From positions 1-64,000 of the forward strand of contig CAYFZO010000002.1 of assembly GCA_964347615.1 (NCBI GenBank): a DNA stretch of 64,000 nucleotides, given 5' to 3'. This document shows, in pieces, positions 36,573-44,582 of this stretch (positions within the stretch are counted from its first letter, which is position 1; the number at the start of each line of letters is the position of its first letter). The notes under the pieces are model-generated. The model was not told where the DNA came from. It saw only the letters and a program-made list of their open reading frames with translations, and made no database searches. A program made the translations under genes and the position numbers. The stretch is from CAYFZO01 sp964347615 (GTDB lineage Bacteria > Pseudomonadota > Gammaproteobacteria > Poriferisulfidales > Oxydemutatoraceae).

Positions 36573-37445
36573 ATGCCCGTAAAAAAGGCCAAAAAAAGCA
36601 AAACCAAAAGCGCGAGAAAGACCGTCTCGCCGCGGAAAAAGACCGTCAAGAAAAAGGCGGTGCGCAAAAAAACCCGCAGCGCGGTCAGGAAAAAAAGCGC
36701 GACCGCGAAGAGAAAAACCGCAAGGAAAAGCGTGAAAAAAGGCGCCGCCAAAAGGCGAACCGCGTCTTCCGCCAAGAGAACCGTCCGTAAGAAGACCGCC
36801 CGCAAGAAGGTTGTCCGCAAGAAAGTCACCAAGAAAGTCGCCCAGAAAGTCACCAAGAGTGCGGCAAAAAAGAAAAAGGTCGCCAAGACGGCGAAGCGAA
36901 AGCCAGCACCCAAAAAGAAAACCGCAGCCAAGAAAAAGGCCGCTTTGAAACCACGCCGCGCGGCGACCAAACCGAGAAAACAACCACGAAAAAAACCAGG
37001 GGCGCGCATGCTCAAGCCCAAGGAAGAAAACGCGTCGCTCAGGCCGTCCAAGGCCTATCAGATCAAAAAAGGCGAACCCTACATGAACTCCCAGCAGCTA
37101 GAACACTTCAGTAAGATGCTGTTGGATTGGAAGAAAGAGCTGATGAAAGAGGTGGACAGGACGGTTGATCACATGAAGTCTGGCGCCACCAACTTCGCCG
37201 ACCCTGCCGACCGGGCGACTCAGGAGGAAGAATTCAGCCTGGAGTTGAGAACCCGCGACCGGGAAAGAAAGCTGATCAAGAAAATTGACGAGGCGCTGGG
37301 CATGATGGACATGGATGAATACGGCTATTGCAGCTCATGCGGCGCCGAAATCGGCGTGCGGCGACTCGAAGCACGCCCGACCGCAACGCTTTGCATCGAC
37401 TGCAAAACGATGCAGGAAATCAAAGAGAAACAGATTGCTGACTAG
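36573..37445 (+). CDS. dksA: DksA with a histone-H1-like Lys/Arg-rich N-terminal tail
   Basis: The C-terminal ~120 residues are a complete DksA, the RNA-polymerase secondary-channel factor that works with ppGpp. They show the coiled-coil tip FADPADRATQEEEF with both acidic residues (D210, D213) and a zinc site of C253, C256, C274 and C277, and RRLEARPTATLCIDC is near-identical to E. coli. In front lies a ~150-residue tail of Lys, Arg, Ala, Thr and Val with no acidic residue until position 151, resembling H1-like or AlgP-like DNA-binding tails. Total 290 residues against ~150 for DksA. An internal ATG at 37008 could give a normal-size DksA. A tail binding DNA while the core binds RNA polymerase is inference. 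Confidence 0.9.
   Translation: MPVKKAKKSKTKSARKTVSPRKKTVKKKAVRKKTRSAVRKKSATAKRKTARKSVKKGAAKRRTASSAKRTVRKKTARKKVVRKKVTKKVAQKVTKSAAKKKKVAKTAKRKPAPKKKTAAKKKAALKPRRAATKPRKQPRKKPGARMLKPKEENASLRPSKAYQIKKGEPYMNSQQLEHFSKMLLDWKKELMKEVDRTVDHMKSGATNFADPADRATQEEEFSLELRTRDRERKLIKKIDEALGMMDMDEYGYCSSCGAEIGVRRLEARPTATLCIDCKTMQEIKEKQIAD
36998..37010 (+). promoter_or_regulatory. Possible internal ribosome site and start for short DksA
   Basis: AGGGG (36998-37002) lies 5 bases before ATG 37008, in frame with dksA. Translation from here would begin MLKPKEENASLRPSKAY and give 145 residues, close to the E. coli DksA length, without the basic tail. Confidence 0.4.
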
Positions 37446-37523
37446 GGGGCCGACTAGGGGGCCGACCAGGGGGCCGACCAGGGGGCCGACCAGGGGGCCG
37501 ACCAGGGGGCCGACTAGGGGCTG
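37441..37523. repeat. 12-bp tandem repeat array beginning at the dksA stop
   Basis: About 6.9 copies of ACYAGGGGGCCG: two ACTAGGGGGCCG, four ACCAGGGGGCCG and a final partial ACTAGGGGCTG. The TAG stop of dksA (37443-37445) is the TAG of the first unit. Because the unit is 12 bp, a read-through frame stays open as Gly-Pro-Thr-Arg repeats. Too short-period for CRISPR. Confidence 0.95.
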
Positions 37524-37630
37524 ATTAAGGGGCGATCGGGGCAAACGGCGGCACCGCCGCCAAGCGAGGTGCCGCAAAAAAGCGTTTTTTGGGAGGAGAC
37601 GTTCGCCCCGGGAATTTCAACTCTCCCGGC

Positions 37631-37852
37631 TCAACTCTCCTGATCCTGATCCTTCAGCCACTGCCACGGAGTCTCTTTCACGATCAGGAAATAAATCCAG
37701 ATGTTGCCGACCACTGCGATCAGAAGCAGCACCGCGGCCCCCAAGCTCCACAGCACGTTGTGCATCACGTCCCGAAAGCCGATGAACTCCATCAGTGCCC
37801 ATATCGCGAAAGACCAAACCGCCATGGCGGCAAAAGCTGTTAAGGTTTTCAT
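37631..37852 (-). CDS. Small membrane protein of unknown function
   Basis: A 73-residue protein starting MKTLTAFAAMAVWSFAIWAL with two hydrophobic segments (about 3-20 and 35-57) and a charged end DQDQES. The ATG at 37852 is preceded by GGGGGAGAAC. It is the last gene on this strand after the XylA-like reductase (30-bp gap), so it is probably part of the hydroxylase cluster. I do not recognise the family. Confidence 0.7.
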   Translation of the reverse strand: MKTLTAFAAMAVWSFAIWALMEFIGFRDVMHNVLWSLGAAVLLLIAVVGNIWIYFLIVKETPWQWLKDQDQES

Positions 37853-37882
37853 GTTCTCCCCCTTGGTTGTCAAACCGTCGTG

Positions 37883-38956
37883 CTAGCGCCCGCCCGGTAT
37901 CGTGCTTGCGTCCAAAAACTTATCATAGAAAATACTTTCTTCGCAAAGCCCGGCTTCGGTCAGCGCCTTGATGCCCGCGTCTATCATCGGAGGCGGGCCG
38001 CACATGTAAGCTTGGCAAACCGTGACGTCAAGCAGACCGGGTTCGATGTAACGGCGGTGGAGATGCTCGGTGACAAACCCCCGCGGCCCGTCCCAGTCGC
38101 TGTCGTCCGGCTCGTTGGAAAGCACGAATTCAAACTCGAATTTATGGTCTTTATGCCAGTTTGAACGGATCTTTTCCATTTCCTCCCGGCAATAAATATC
38201 GGCCTGGGTGCGTGCACCGAACAAAAACACCGCGTCGCGTTGAATCTGGTCGTTGCACGCGGCTTCGAGCACCGCCTTGACCGCGCTCATGCCGCTGCCG
38301 CCGGCGATGCAAATCATCGGTGTGTCGCCGTCGCGCAGATAAAAATTGCCGTAGGGCGCCACCACCGTCAAACGCGTCCCTTCACGGTTTTCGCCGAACA
38401 GCCACTCGGTGAACTCTCCGCCGGGGACAAGCCGCACGTAAAAGGTAACTTCTCCCTGGTTTTCGTTCTCGGGCGCTTTGGCGAACGAATAACTGCGTGG
38501 TTTGCTCAAGCCCGGGTATGAAATCTCCGCGTACTGCCCGGCCAAGACCCCGGCGGGAATCGGCTCGTCGCAAACAATCGTCATCTCCATGATGTCGTGG
38601 GTCAGGCGGCGCGCGGAATTCAAGCTGCCTTCCCGGGTCACGACCGCAATCTTGCCGCTCTCCTCGAGCTCGACTTCGACCGCAACGTCACTTTTCAGCG
38701 CGGTCTGGCAGGCCAGGATCATGCCCTGGTTCAGCTGTTCAGGCGTCAAGACGTAGGAAAAGTCGTTGAGTGCCTTGATCTTGCCTTCCTTCAAGAAGCA
38801 CCTGCACGTGCCGCAGCTGCCGACCCTGCAATCGTGCGGCCAATCAAGTCCCGCGGCGAGCCCCGCGGCAAGCAGGTTTTCACCGGCTTTCACGGTCAGC
38901 TCGTGTTCCGAGTTGATTGTCGCTCGCCAATCTTTTTTCTTAAACAGTCCAAACAC
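37883..38956 (-). CDS. XylA-like ferredoxin-NAD(P)H reductase (monooxygenase electron transfer component)
   Basis: Carries electrons from NAD(P)H to the membrane hydroxylase. Domains in order: plant-type 2Fe-2S (PHDCRVGSCGTCRCFL with a fourth ligand in LACQ), FAD domain with RSYSFAKAPENE, and NAD domain with CIAGGSGMSAVKAVLE and YMCGPPPMID. Domain order and C-terminus match xylene monooxygenase XylA more closely than soluble monooxygenase reductases. The start is uncertain: GTG 38956 gives 357 residues, close to XylA (~350); the frame extends to TTG 39010. It is downstream of the ferredoxin and GST genes. Confidence 0.87.
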   Translation of the reverse strand: MFGLFKKKDWRATINSEHELTVKAGENLLAAGLAAGLDWPHDCRVGSCGTCRCFLKEGKIKALNDFSYVLTPEQLNQGMILACQTALKSDVAVEVELEESGKIAVVTREGSLNSARRLTHDIMEMTIVCDEPIPAGVLAGQYAEISYPGLSKPRSYSFAKAPENENQGEVTFYVRLVPGGEFTEWLFGENREGTRLTVVAPYGNFYLRDGDTPMICIAGGSGMSAVKAVLEAACNDQIQRDAVFLFGARTQADIYCREEMEKIRSNWHKDHKFEFEFVLSNEPDDSDWDGPRGFVTEHLHRRYIEPGLLDVTVCQAYMCGPPPMIDAGIKALTEAGLCEESIFYDKFLDASTIPGGR

Positions 38957-39098
38957 CGTGAATAAAACCGCTGAAGTTAACCTCACTGCACGGGACACGC
39001 GCTTTCCCAAAAATAAAAGCGCCTGAGCCCATGATAAATGAGATCAAGCGCTTTTAGAACAGAGCTTCACGCCCGAAAAGCTTCCGCCCGGGATAAAC

Positions 39099-39758
39099 CT
39101 AGACGTTGATAGAGATATCCCGCAACCGCCCTTCCTGCATGTCGTCCGCCGTCGGGACCGTCGTGAACGGAATGATTTTCTCCTTGCTCGTGCTCGGATG
39201 GCTCTTCACTTTCTCAAACCACGCGCTGATAGCGGGTTTCGAATTGACCACGTCGGCACGTCCCTTGACGTGCAGCATATTGGCGCACGCCGACCAATGA
39301 ATGTCGGCCAAGGAAAAGTCACCGCATATAAAATCGCCTTTTTTCGGCGGGTTGGCGATTTGCTTGTCCAATGCGTCGAGAATCGGAGCAAGCTCCGAAA
39401 CGGAGTCGTCGGCAATCATCTGCTGCGCCCGTCCCATCGCGACGGTAATCCACTGATACATGATTGCGCGGTGAACACCGTTTCTCGGCACCAGCGACGG
39501 ACCGAAACCCTTGTCGTCAAGGTATGACATCACGGCCAAAGTGCCGTAGACCGCATATTTGATGTCTCTCAGGGCCGGTGCTACCCCGAGAGGGGAAGTG
39601 CCGCTGAAATCGGAATCGGCGCCGGCGCTGTTCGGGTCAATCACCTTGGCTTCAATGTCCACGCCTTTCTCGGCGGCGGTCTGCAAACATTTGGCAGTAT
39701 CGATGCACTTGGGGTGCCCGTAAATCAACATCCGATTCCGTAACTGATCGCCAATCAT
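39099..39758 (-). CDS. Glutathione S-transferase family protein
   Basis: A 219-residue soluble GST-fold protein: thioredoxin-like N-terminal domain (LIYGHPKCIDTAKCLQ), a central SPLGVAPALRD segment equivalent to the cis-Pro glutathione site, and an all-helical C-terminal domain with FSLADIHWSACANML. The ATG has AGGAGG upstream at good spacing. Placement inside a hydroxylase cluster suggests conjugation or detoxification of a reactive oxidation product, as GSTs do in some hydrocarbon pathways. That is inference. Confidence 0.82.
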   Translation of the reverse strand: MIGDQLRNRMLIYGHPKCIDTAKCLQTAAEKGVDIEAKVIDPNSAGADSDFSGTSPLGVAPALRDIKYAVYGTLAVMSYLDDKGFGPSLVPRNGVHRAIMYQWITVAMGRAQQMIADDSVSELAPILDALDKQIANPPKKGDFICGDFSLADIHWSACANMLHVKGRADVVNSKPAISAWFEKVKSHPSTSKEKIIPFTTVPTADDMQEGRLRDISINV

Positions 39759-39866
39759 CTCAAAACGCCTCCTTTTTCTGGCTGGTCATCAAGAACACCG
39801 CCGCTTCAGCTACGGCGGCGCACGGGTCGCTGCGCCCGGCAGCTCCCAGCTGGCAAAACGCCGCGC

Positions 39867-40049
39867 TTAGCTCTCGTGTACGGTCAGTGCACCGGACGGG
39901 CACAGCTTGACCGTTTCACGAATGACTTCTTCGCTGGCGCCACTTTGGTCGATTACAAACTTACCGTCCTCAACCTTGAACACGGTAGGCAGGTTCTCGA
40001 CGCACTTACCCGCGTGGATGCAGGTGCCCTCGTCCCATCTTACTTCCAT
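39867..40049 (-). CDS. Small divergent 4Fe-4S mono-cluster ferredoxin (YjdI/Fer4_19-like)
   Basis: A 60-residue protein with cysteine pattern CIHAGKCVENLPTVF...CPSGAL, the arrangement of the divergent mono-cluster ferredoxin family. Two cysteines lie in the first motif and one in the last, so the cluster type is not certain. GGAGG stands 9 bases before the ATG. It lies between the XylM-like hydroxylase and the GST gene and may be an electron carrier for the system. Confidence 0.8.
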   Translation of the reverse strand: MEVRWDEGTCIHAGKCVENLPTVFKVEDGKFVIDQSGASEEVIRETVKLCPSGALTVHES

Positions 40050-40142
40050 TGTCGGTATCCTCCATATATATCAAAACGAATAGGCACAAAAGTCCTTTCC
40101 GTCGTTATCGCTCCGGAACGACCCGCCCCGGAGGCAAAAGCA

Positions 40143-40170
40143 CGGGTCCCGGGGGCAACCCCGAGACCCG
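40143..40170 (-). other. Strong hairpin after the XylM-like gene
   Basis: A 12-bp stem CGGGTCTCGGGG/CCCCGGGACCCG (one G-U in the reverse-strand RNA) with a 4-base loop, 31 bp after the hydroxylase stop. It is followed only by a short CTTTTG run, so it may be a partial terminator or an mRNA-end stabiliser that sets a higher hydroxylase level than the genes downstream. Confidence 0.55.
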
Positions 40171-40200
40171 CGATTTCTACCACGTCGGCCCGGTGAACCC

Positions 40201-41343
40201 TCAGGCGTAGCCCGCCTGCTTGTTCATCAGGTCCGCAATCCGTCGCTCGCCTTCAGAAGCCTCCTGCTCGTCCCACTTCTTCAACTGCTTCTGCATCATG
40301 GTGTGGAACAGCATCGGCAACAGCGCCACGCCGAACAACGCAAAATAGCCGTAGCCCGTGTTCGGAGCGCCCACTTCGTCCAATTCCCAAAAGTGGGTCT
40401 CGCCTCGGTCGTGGTGATCCGCCTGACGACCGATCTCGATGAAATACCAACTCGTGAACGCCGTCGAGTTGTCCCACGAGTGGCGGTAGTCTATCGGCTG
40501 ACCCTTCTCCCGGATCAGACCATAGTGCTCCATGTAGTTCAGCGCCTCCAACTCAAAGTTCGAAACCAACCACATCACCGCCAAGCACGCTATACCCGTC
40601 CACCCGCCGGCGAACCAGAACAGGAACAACGACGGAAGGCTCATCGCGTAGCCGCGAAGCCAACGATTCTGCCACGACAAAAACGGAACTCCCAGACGCT
40701 CCAAGCGTTGCTTCTCCATGCTGTACAGAAACTTCGACTGACCCAGGTGGGACTTCGGAAAGTGAAGGTAGATGCTGCGACCGCGCGGGGACGTCGCCGG
40801 ATCGTCGTCGCAACCCAACTCCAGATGATGGTTGTATACGTGCGCGTAGCAAAAATGCGACGAACAACTCAATCCCATCATCCACCGCGAAATCACGAAA
40901 CTGAAGCCTTTCGTGTGCGCCAACTCGTGTCCGTAAATTATCCCGATCCCCATGAATATCGCCGAAGACAGCGCCGCGCCCGCCAGTTGCGAACCCGTGA
41001 TCCCCTGATACACCGTGATGCCCAGAATCTCCATCGTCCCAAAAGGCACCGCGTTCACGTATTCATACACTCGCCACGCCAGGTTCAACTGCAACAGAAT
41101 GAAAACCGCAAGCATCAGATACATCACCGCGTTCTGAAACGCCGGTATCCCATACAACTCGCCGTCCTCGTCGAAACCCGCGCCCATCGTGCGCCACGGC
41201 GTCAATGCGTCCAGCACAATCGCCATACCGAGCATATACACGCCCAGCCATACCCACGGGCCGCCTATGAATACGCCGTACATGCCCAGCACAATCGAAA
41301 TCGGCGCCAGCATGTAACGACCGTTAATCAGGAACTTCTTCAT
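40201..41343 (-). CDS. XylM/AlkB-type membrane diiron hydroxylase
   Basis: An integral-membrane non-haem diiron monooxygenase of 380 residues, with about six hydrophobic segments. Histidine boxes: HELAH (139-143), HVYNHH (168-173), NYMEHYG (269-275), and a third box QADHH (307-311), where XylM has HINHH and AlkB has HSDHH. The C-terminus (WDEQ...GERRIADLMNKQAGY) closely follows XylM (WDQR...GERELAMAANKKAGW), placing it nearer to xylene/p-cymene monooxygenase than to alkane AlkB. ATG 41343 has GGAGG upstream. With the XylA-like reductase it should hydroxylate a methyl or alkyl group; the substrate is unknown. Confidence 0.88.
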   Translation of the reverse strand: MKKFLINGRYMLAPISIVLGMYGVFIGGPWVWLGVYMLGMAIVLDALTPWRTMGAGFDEDGELYGIPAFQNAVMYLMLAVFILLQLNLAWRVYEYVNAVPFGTMEILGITVYQGITGSQLAGAALSSAIFMGIGIIYGHELAHTKGFSFVISRWMMGLSCSSHFCYAHVYNHHLELGCDDDPATSPRGRSIYLHFPKSHLGQSKFLYSMEKQRLERLGVPFLSWQNRWLRGYAMSLPSLFLFWFAGGWTGIACLAVMWLVSNFELEALNYMEHYGLIREKGQPIDYRHSWDNSTAFTSWYFIEIGRQADHHDRGETHFWELDEVGAPNTGYGYFALFGVALLPMLFHTMMQKQLKKWDEQEASEGERRIADLMNKQAGYA

Positions 41344-41432
41344 CGTTAAGCCTCCAGCTTGTTTACGTTGTTTATGAGGTTTGTTCTCTGTTTCCGGGAG
41401 GATTCGGAACCCAGCCCGACGTATAAAAGAGA

Positions 41433-41523
41433 GTGCCGTTCGGCACCCGCTTAATCTCAATTGCATACCACAATTGCCCGACTACATCCAAGCATACATG
41501 CAAAAGCCTCTATATAACAATTG
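41433..41523 (-). promoter_or_regulatory. Leader and operator-like repeats upstream of the hydroxylase
   Basis: The 209-bp region before the XylM-like gene contains CAATTG three times (41458-41463, 41471-41476, 41518-41523); the first two are 13 bp apart, one and a quarter helical turns. Nearer the gene is a perfect inverted repeat GTGCCG-TT-CGGCAC (41433-41446), followed on the transcript by a T-rich CTCTTTTA. These look like regulator sites and a leader hairpin; a clean sigma70 promoter is not evident. Confidence 0.4.
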
Positions 41524-41552
41524 GTTAAGCTTGTGAATATCAGGCGGCAACC

Positions 41553-41942
41553 CTATGTCGAGAACGCGAGCGACACCGAATTGATGCAGTAGCGCAGGCC
41601 GTCGGGCGGCGGCCCGTCGGAAAAAACGTGCCCCAGATGCGCACCGCACGAGGCGCAATGCACCTCGGTCCTGACCATGCCGTGCGAACAGTCGGGTTCG
41701 GTTTCAACGCAAGTCGAATCAAGCGCTCGGGAAAAGCTCGGCCAGCCGGTACCGGAATCAAATTTGGCTTCGGATGAAAACAACGGCGACCCGCAACAGC
41801 TGCATTCATAAATCCCGGGGGTCTTGCAGTCGTGATATTCGCCACTGAACGCAGGTTCGGTACCTTTGAGTCGGCACACGCGAAACTGCTCGGGGCTTAG
41901 GGCGGCGCGCCACTCGGCTTCCGACTTGACGACCTTTTTCAC
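41553..41942 (-). CDS. msrB: Methionine-R-sulfoxide reductase MsrB
   Basis: Reduces methionine-R-sulfoxide in proteins. It has structural zinc cysteines (CSCCG and CASCGAHLGHVF), the FDSGTGWPSF motif and the catalytic Cys in GLRYCINSVSL. The start is uncertain: GTG 41942 (VKKVVKSEAEW) or GTG 41951; a TTG at 42029 would abut pnp. About 129 residues, normal for stand-alone MsrB. It follows pnp on the same strand. Confidence 0.92.
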   Translation of the reverse strand: MKKVVKSEAEWRAALSPEQFRVCRLKGTEPAFSGEYHDCKTPGIYECSCCGSPLFSSEAKFDSGTGWPSFSRALDSTCVETEPDCSHGMVRTEVHCASCGAHLGHVFSDGPPPDGLRYCINSVSLAFST

Positions 41943-42029
41943 GGCTTGCACCCCACTTGCGCCCCACCTGCACCTCGGGCCGACGGCGGAATCAAGTCTT
42001 GGAAAAGCGGCAAAGCCCCCGCGGGACAA

Positions 42030-44105
42030 TCAGGCTGAATCCCTCATGCTGAGGCGAATGCGCCCTTGCCTGTCGATTTCAAGCACTTTGACCTTGACGA
42101 CGTCGCCCTCGCTCAACACCTCCTCCACGGTCTTGAGCCGCCGCCCGTCGGCGGCAACCTGAGAGATGTGCACCAAGCCGTCCCTGCCGGGAAGAATCGT
42201 AACAAACGCCCCGAAATCAACGATTTTCGCAACCCGCCCGTCGTAGATCTTGCCGACCTCGACGTCGGCGGTCAATTCTTCGATTCTGCGTCTTGCTTCC
42301 TCCGCGGATGCGCCGTCGCTGGAGGCGATAACAACTTTGCCGGAATCGTCAACGTCTATGACCGTACCCGTCTCTTCGGTCAGCGCGCGAATCGTCGCGC
42401 CTCCTTTGCCGATAATGTCACGAATCTTGTCGGGATTGACCATTATCGTGAGCAGCCGCGGCGCGTACGGCGATAATTCGCCGGGGGCGCTAATGACGGC
42501 TTCCATCTTTTCCAGAATATGCAGCCGAGCCTCTTTGGCTTGGTCGAGCGCTACCGCCATGATTTCCGGGGTCACGCCGTCAGCCTTGATATCCATCTGC
42601 AACGCGGTTACTCCTTGCTTGGTCCCGGCAACCTTGAAGTCCATGTCGCCCAGATGATCTTCGTCGCCGAGGATATCGGTCAGCACCGAAAACTTGTCGT
42701 CCTCCAAGATGAGCCCCATCGCAATCCCGGCCACCGGTGCCTTCAAAGGCACACCGGCGTCCATCAACGCCAAGCTGGTACCGCACACCGAGGCCATCGA
42801 ACTCGAACCGTTGGACTCGGTGATCTCAGAAACCACCCGCAACACGTAGGGGAACTCGTCCGGGTCCGGCATGACCCCGAGCAAGCCTCGTTTCGCGAGC
42901 CTGCCGTGACCAATCTCGCGGCGCTTGGGTGAACCCATAAAGCCGGTTTCCCCGACGCAGTAAGGCGGAAAGTTGTAGTGCAGCATGAACCGGTCCTTGC
43001 TCTCGCCTTCAATCGCGTCGATGATTTGCGCGTCTCGGTTGGTACCCAAGGTCGCCGCCACCAACGCCTGCGTTTCACCGCGGGTGAACAACGCGCTTCC
43101 GTGGACGCGGGGCAAGACCCCCGTTTCTATATTCAGCGGCCTGACGGTGCGGGTGTCGCGTCCGTCAATACGGGACTCGCCGGAAAGGATGCGTCCGCGG
43201 ACAATCTTTTTCTCAAGCTTGGAAAAGCAGCGCAAAGCCTTGTTCTGCTCTTCTTCGTCCTCGATGCTTTCGGCCAGTTGATTGCGAAGTCCATCGAGGC
43301 GCGTGCGGCGCTGCATCTTGTCGGCGACCGTGTAGGCCTCCTCGACCGGCGCGCGAAAGCGAGCTTCCAGATCGGTCTCCAGGCCCTCGTCGGTCGCCGC
43401 CGGCGTCCATTCCCAGCGCGGCTTTCCGACTTCATCGGCGAGTTCGCGGATGGCGCGGATCGCCGGCTGCATCTGCTCGTGTCCGAACATCACCGCGCCC
43501 AGCATCTGCTCCTCGGTCAGCAGCTTGGCCTCGGACTCGACCATCAGCACGTCTTTTTCATTACCCGCAACGACCAGATCCAAGTCCGACTGCACCAACT
43601 GGCCGAAAGTCGGGTTCAGCACGTACCCCCCGTTCAGATAGCCGATCCTTGCGGCGCCGACCGGGCCGTTGAAAGGAATGCCCGATATCGCAAGCGCGGC
43701 CGAGGCACCGAGCAACGCCGGCACGTCGGCGTCCACGTCCGGGTTCAGCGACACCACCGTTGCGATAATCTGGACTTCGTTGATGAATCCTTCCGGAAAC
43801 GACGGGCGCAACGGGCGGTCTATCAACCTGCAAATCAAGGTTTCCTTTTCGCTGGGACGTCCTTCCCGCTTAAAAAAACCGCCGGGAATCTTGCCGGCGG
43901 AATAAGTGCGTTCCTGATAGTTGACCGTCAGCGGGAAAAAGCTTTGATTTTCGGCGGCTTCGCGCCGTCCGACGGCCGTAACCAGAACGATGGTGTCGGA
44001 CACGTTGACCAGCACCGCACCGTCGGCTTGGCGCGCGTAGCGGCCGGTCTCCAGCGTCACACGGTGTGCGCCGTACTCGAACGTCTTGGTGGTGGGATTC
44101 AGCAA
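42030..44105 (-). CDS. pnp: Polyribonucleotide nucleotidyltransferase (PNPase)
   Basis: Phosphorolytic 3'-5' exoribonuclease of the degradosome. 691 residues: two RNase-PH-like domains (N-terminal ETGRYARQADGAVLV; second with SSMASVCGTSLALMDAG), then a KH domain with IIGKGGATIRAL and an S1 domain with GAFVTILPGRDGLVHIS. It starts at TTG 44105 with MLNPTTKTFEYG, matching the E. coli UUG start and its MLNP beginning. It follows rpsO by 10 bp, the conserved pair. Confidence 0.97.
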   Translation of the reverse strand: MLNPTTKTFEYGAHRVTLETGRYARQADGAVLVNVSDTIVLVTAVGRREAAENQSFFPLTVNYQERTYSAGKIPGGFFKREGRPSEKETLICRLIDRPLRPSFPEGFINEVQIIATVVSLNPDVDADVPALLGASAALAISGIPFNGPVGAARIGYLNGGYVLNPTFGQLVQSDLDLVVAGNEKDVLMVESEAKLLTEEQMLGAVMFGHEQMQPAIRAIRELADEVGKPRWEWTPAATDEGLETDLEARFRAPVEEAYTVADKMQRRTRLDGLRNQLAESIEDEEEQNKALRCFSKLEKKIVRGRILSGESRIDGRDTRTVRPLNIETGVLPRVHGSALFTRGETQALVAATLGTNRDAQIIDAIEGESKDRFMLHYNFPPYCVGETGFMGSPKRREIGHGRLAKRGLLGVMPDPDEFPYVLRVVSEITESNGSSSMASVCGTSLALMDAGVPLKAPVAGIAMGLILEDDKFSVLTDILGDEDHLGDMDFKVAGTKQGVTALQMDIKADGVTPEIMAVALDQAKEARLHILEKMEAVISAPGELSPYAPRLLTIMVNPDKIRDIIGKGGATIRALTEETGTVIDVDDSGKVVIASSDGASAEEARRRIEELTADVEVGKIYDGRVAKIVDFGAFVTILPGRDGLVHISQVAADGRRLKTVEEVLSEGDVVKVKVLEIDRQGRIRLSMRDSA

Positions 44106-44115
44106 AGTCGCCGGC

Positions 44116-44385
44116 TCAGGAGCGCAGGCCCAACGAAGAGACCAAATTCCTGTAGCGGTCTGGTTTTTTCGACTTGAGGTATTTAAGCAGCTTGCGGCGC
44201 GAACTGACCATCTTCAGCAATCCGCGCCGGGAATGATGATCTTGCTTGTGCTGTGAAAAATGCTCGGCCAGCGCGTTGATGCGCGCGGTGAGCAATGCAA
44301 CTTGAACTTCCGGAGAACCCGTATCGCTCTCGGTTTGTCCGTATTGTTTTACAACCTCGCTTTTTTGCTGGATTGTCAGCGACAT
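44116..44385 (-). CDS. rpsO: Ribosomal protein S15
   Basis: Small-subunit protein that binds 16S rRNA and organises the platform. 89 residues, the universal length, with DTGSPEVQVALLTARIN and HKQDHHSRRGLLKMVSSRRK. In E. coli the leader is autoregulated by a pseudoknot; the 197-bp spacer upstream here shows no structure I can assign with confidence. It is followed by pnp. Confidence 0.98.
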   Translation of the reverse strand: MSLTIQQKSEVVKQYGQTESDTGSPEVQVALLTARINALAEHFSQHKQDHHSRRGLLKMVSSRRKLLKYLKSKKPDRYRNLVSSLGLRS

Positions 44386-44582
44386 ATCGCTAAAGTCCTT
44401 TGTTTCCTTCTTGTATCAGGAAGCGATTATAGCCGAAGTCGCCCACCCCGTCCACACGCGCATCAGTGCGACGAGGCGTGAGCAAAGAGCGGCCGGCCCG
44501 GGTCGTCGTTGCCGGGCGTTCCGGACGTCTCGTCGGTGCCTCGACGCCGCGGCGTCAGCCCGCGTTCCCCTCGTCTCCGGCG

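Noticed and set aside
37441..37523. Short tandem array considered as CRISPR
   Set aside because: Unit is 12 bp with no unique spacers and no cas genes nearby.
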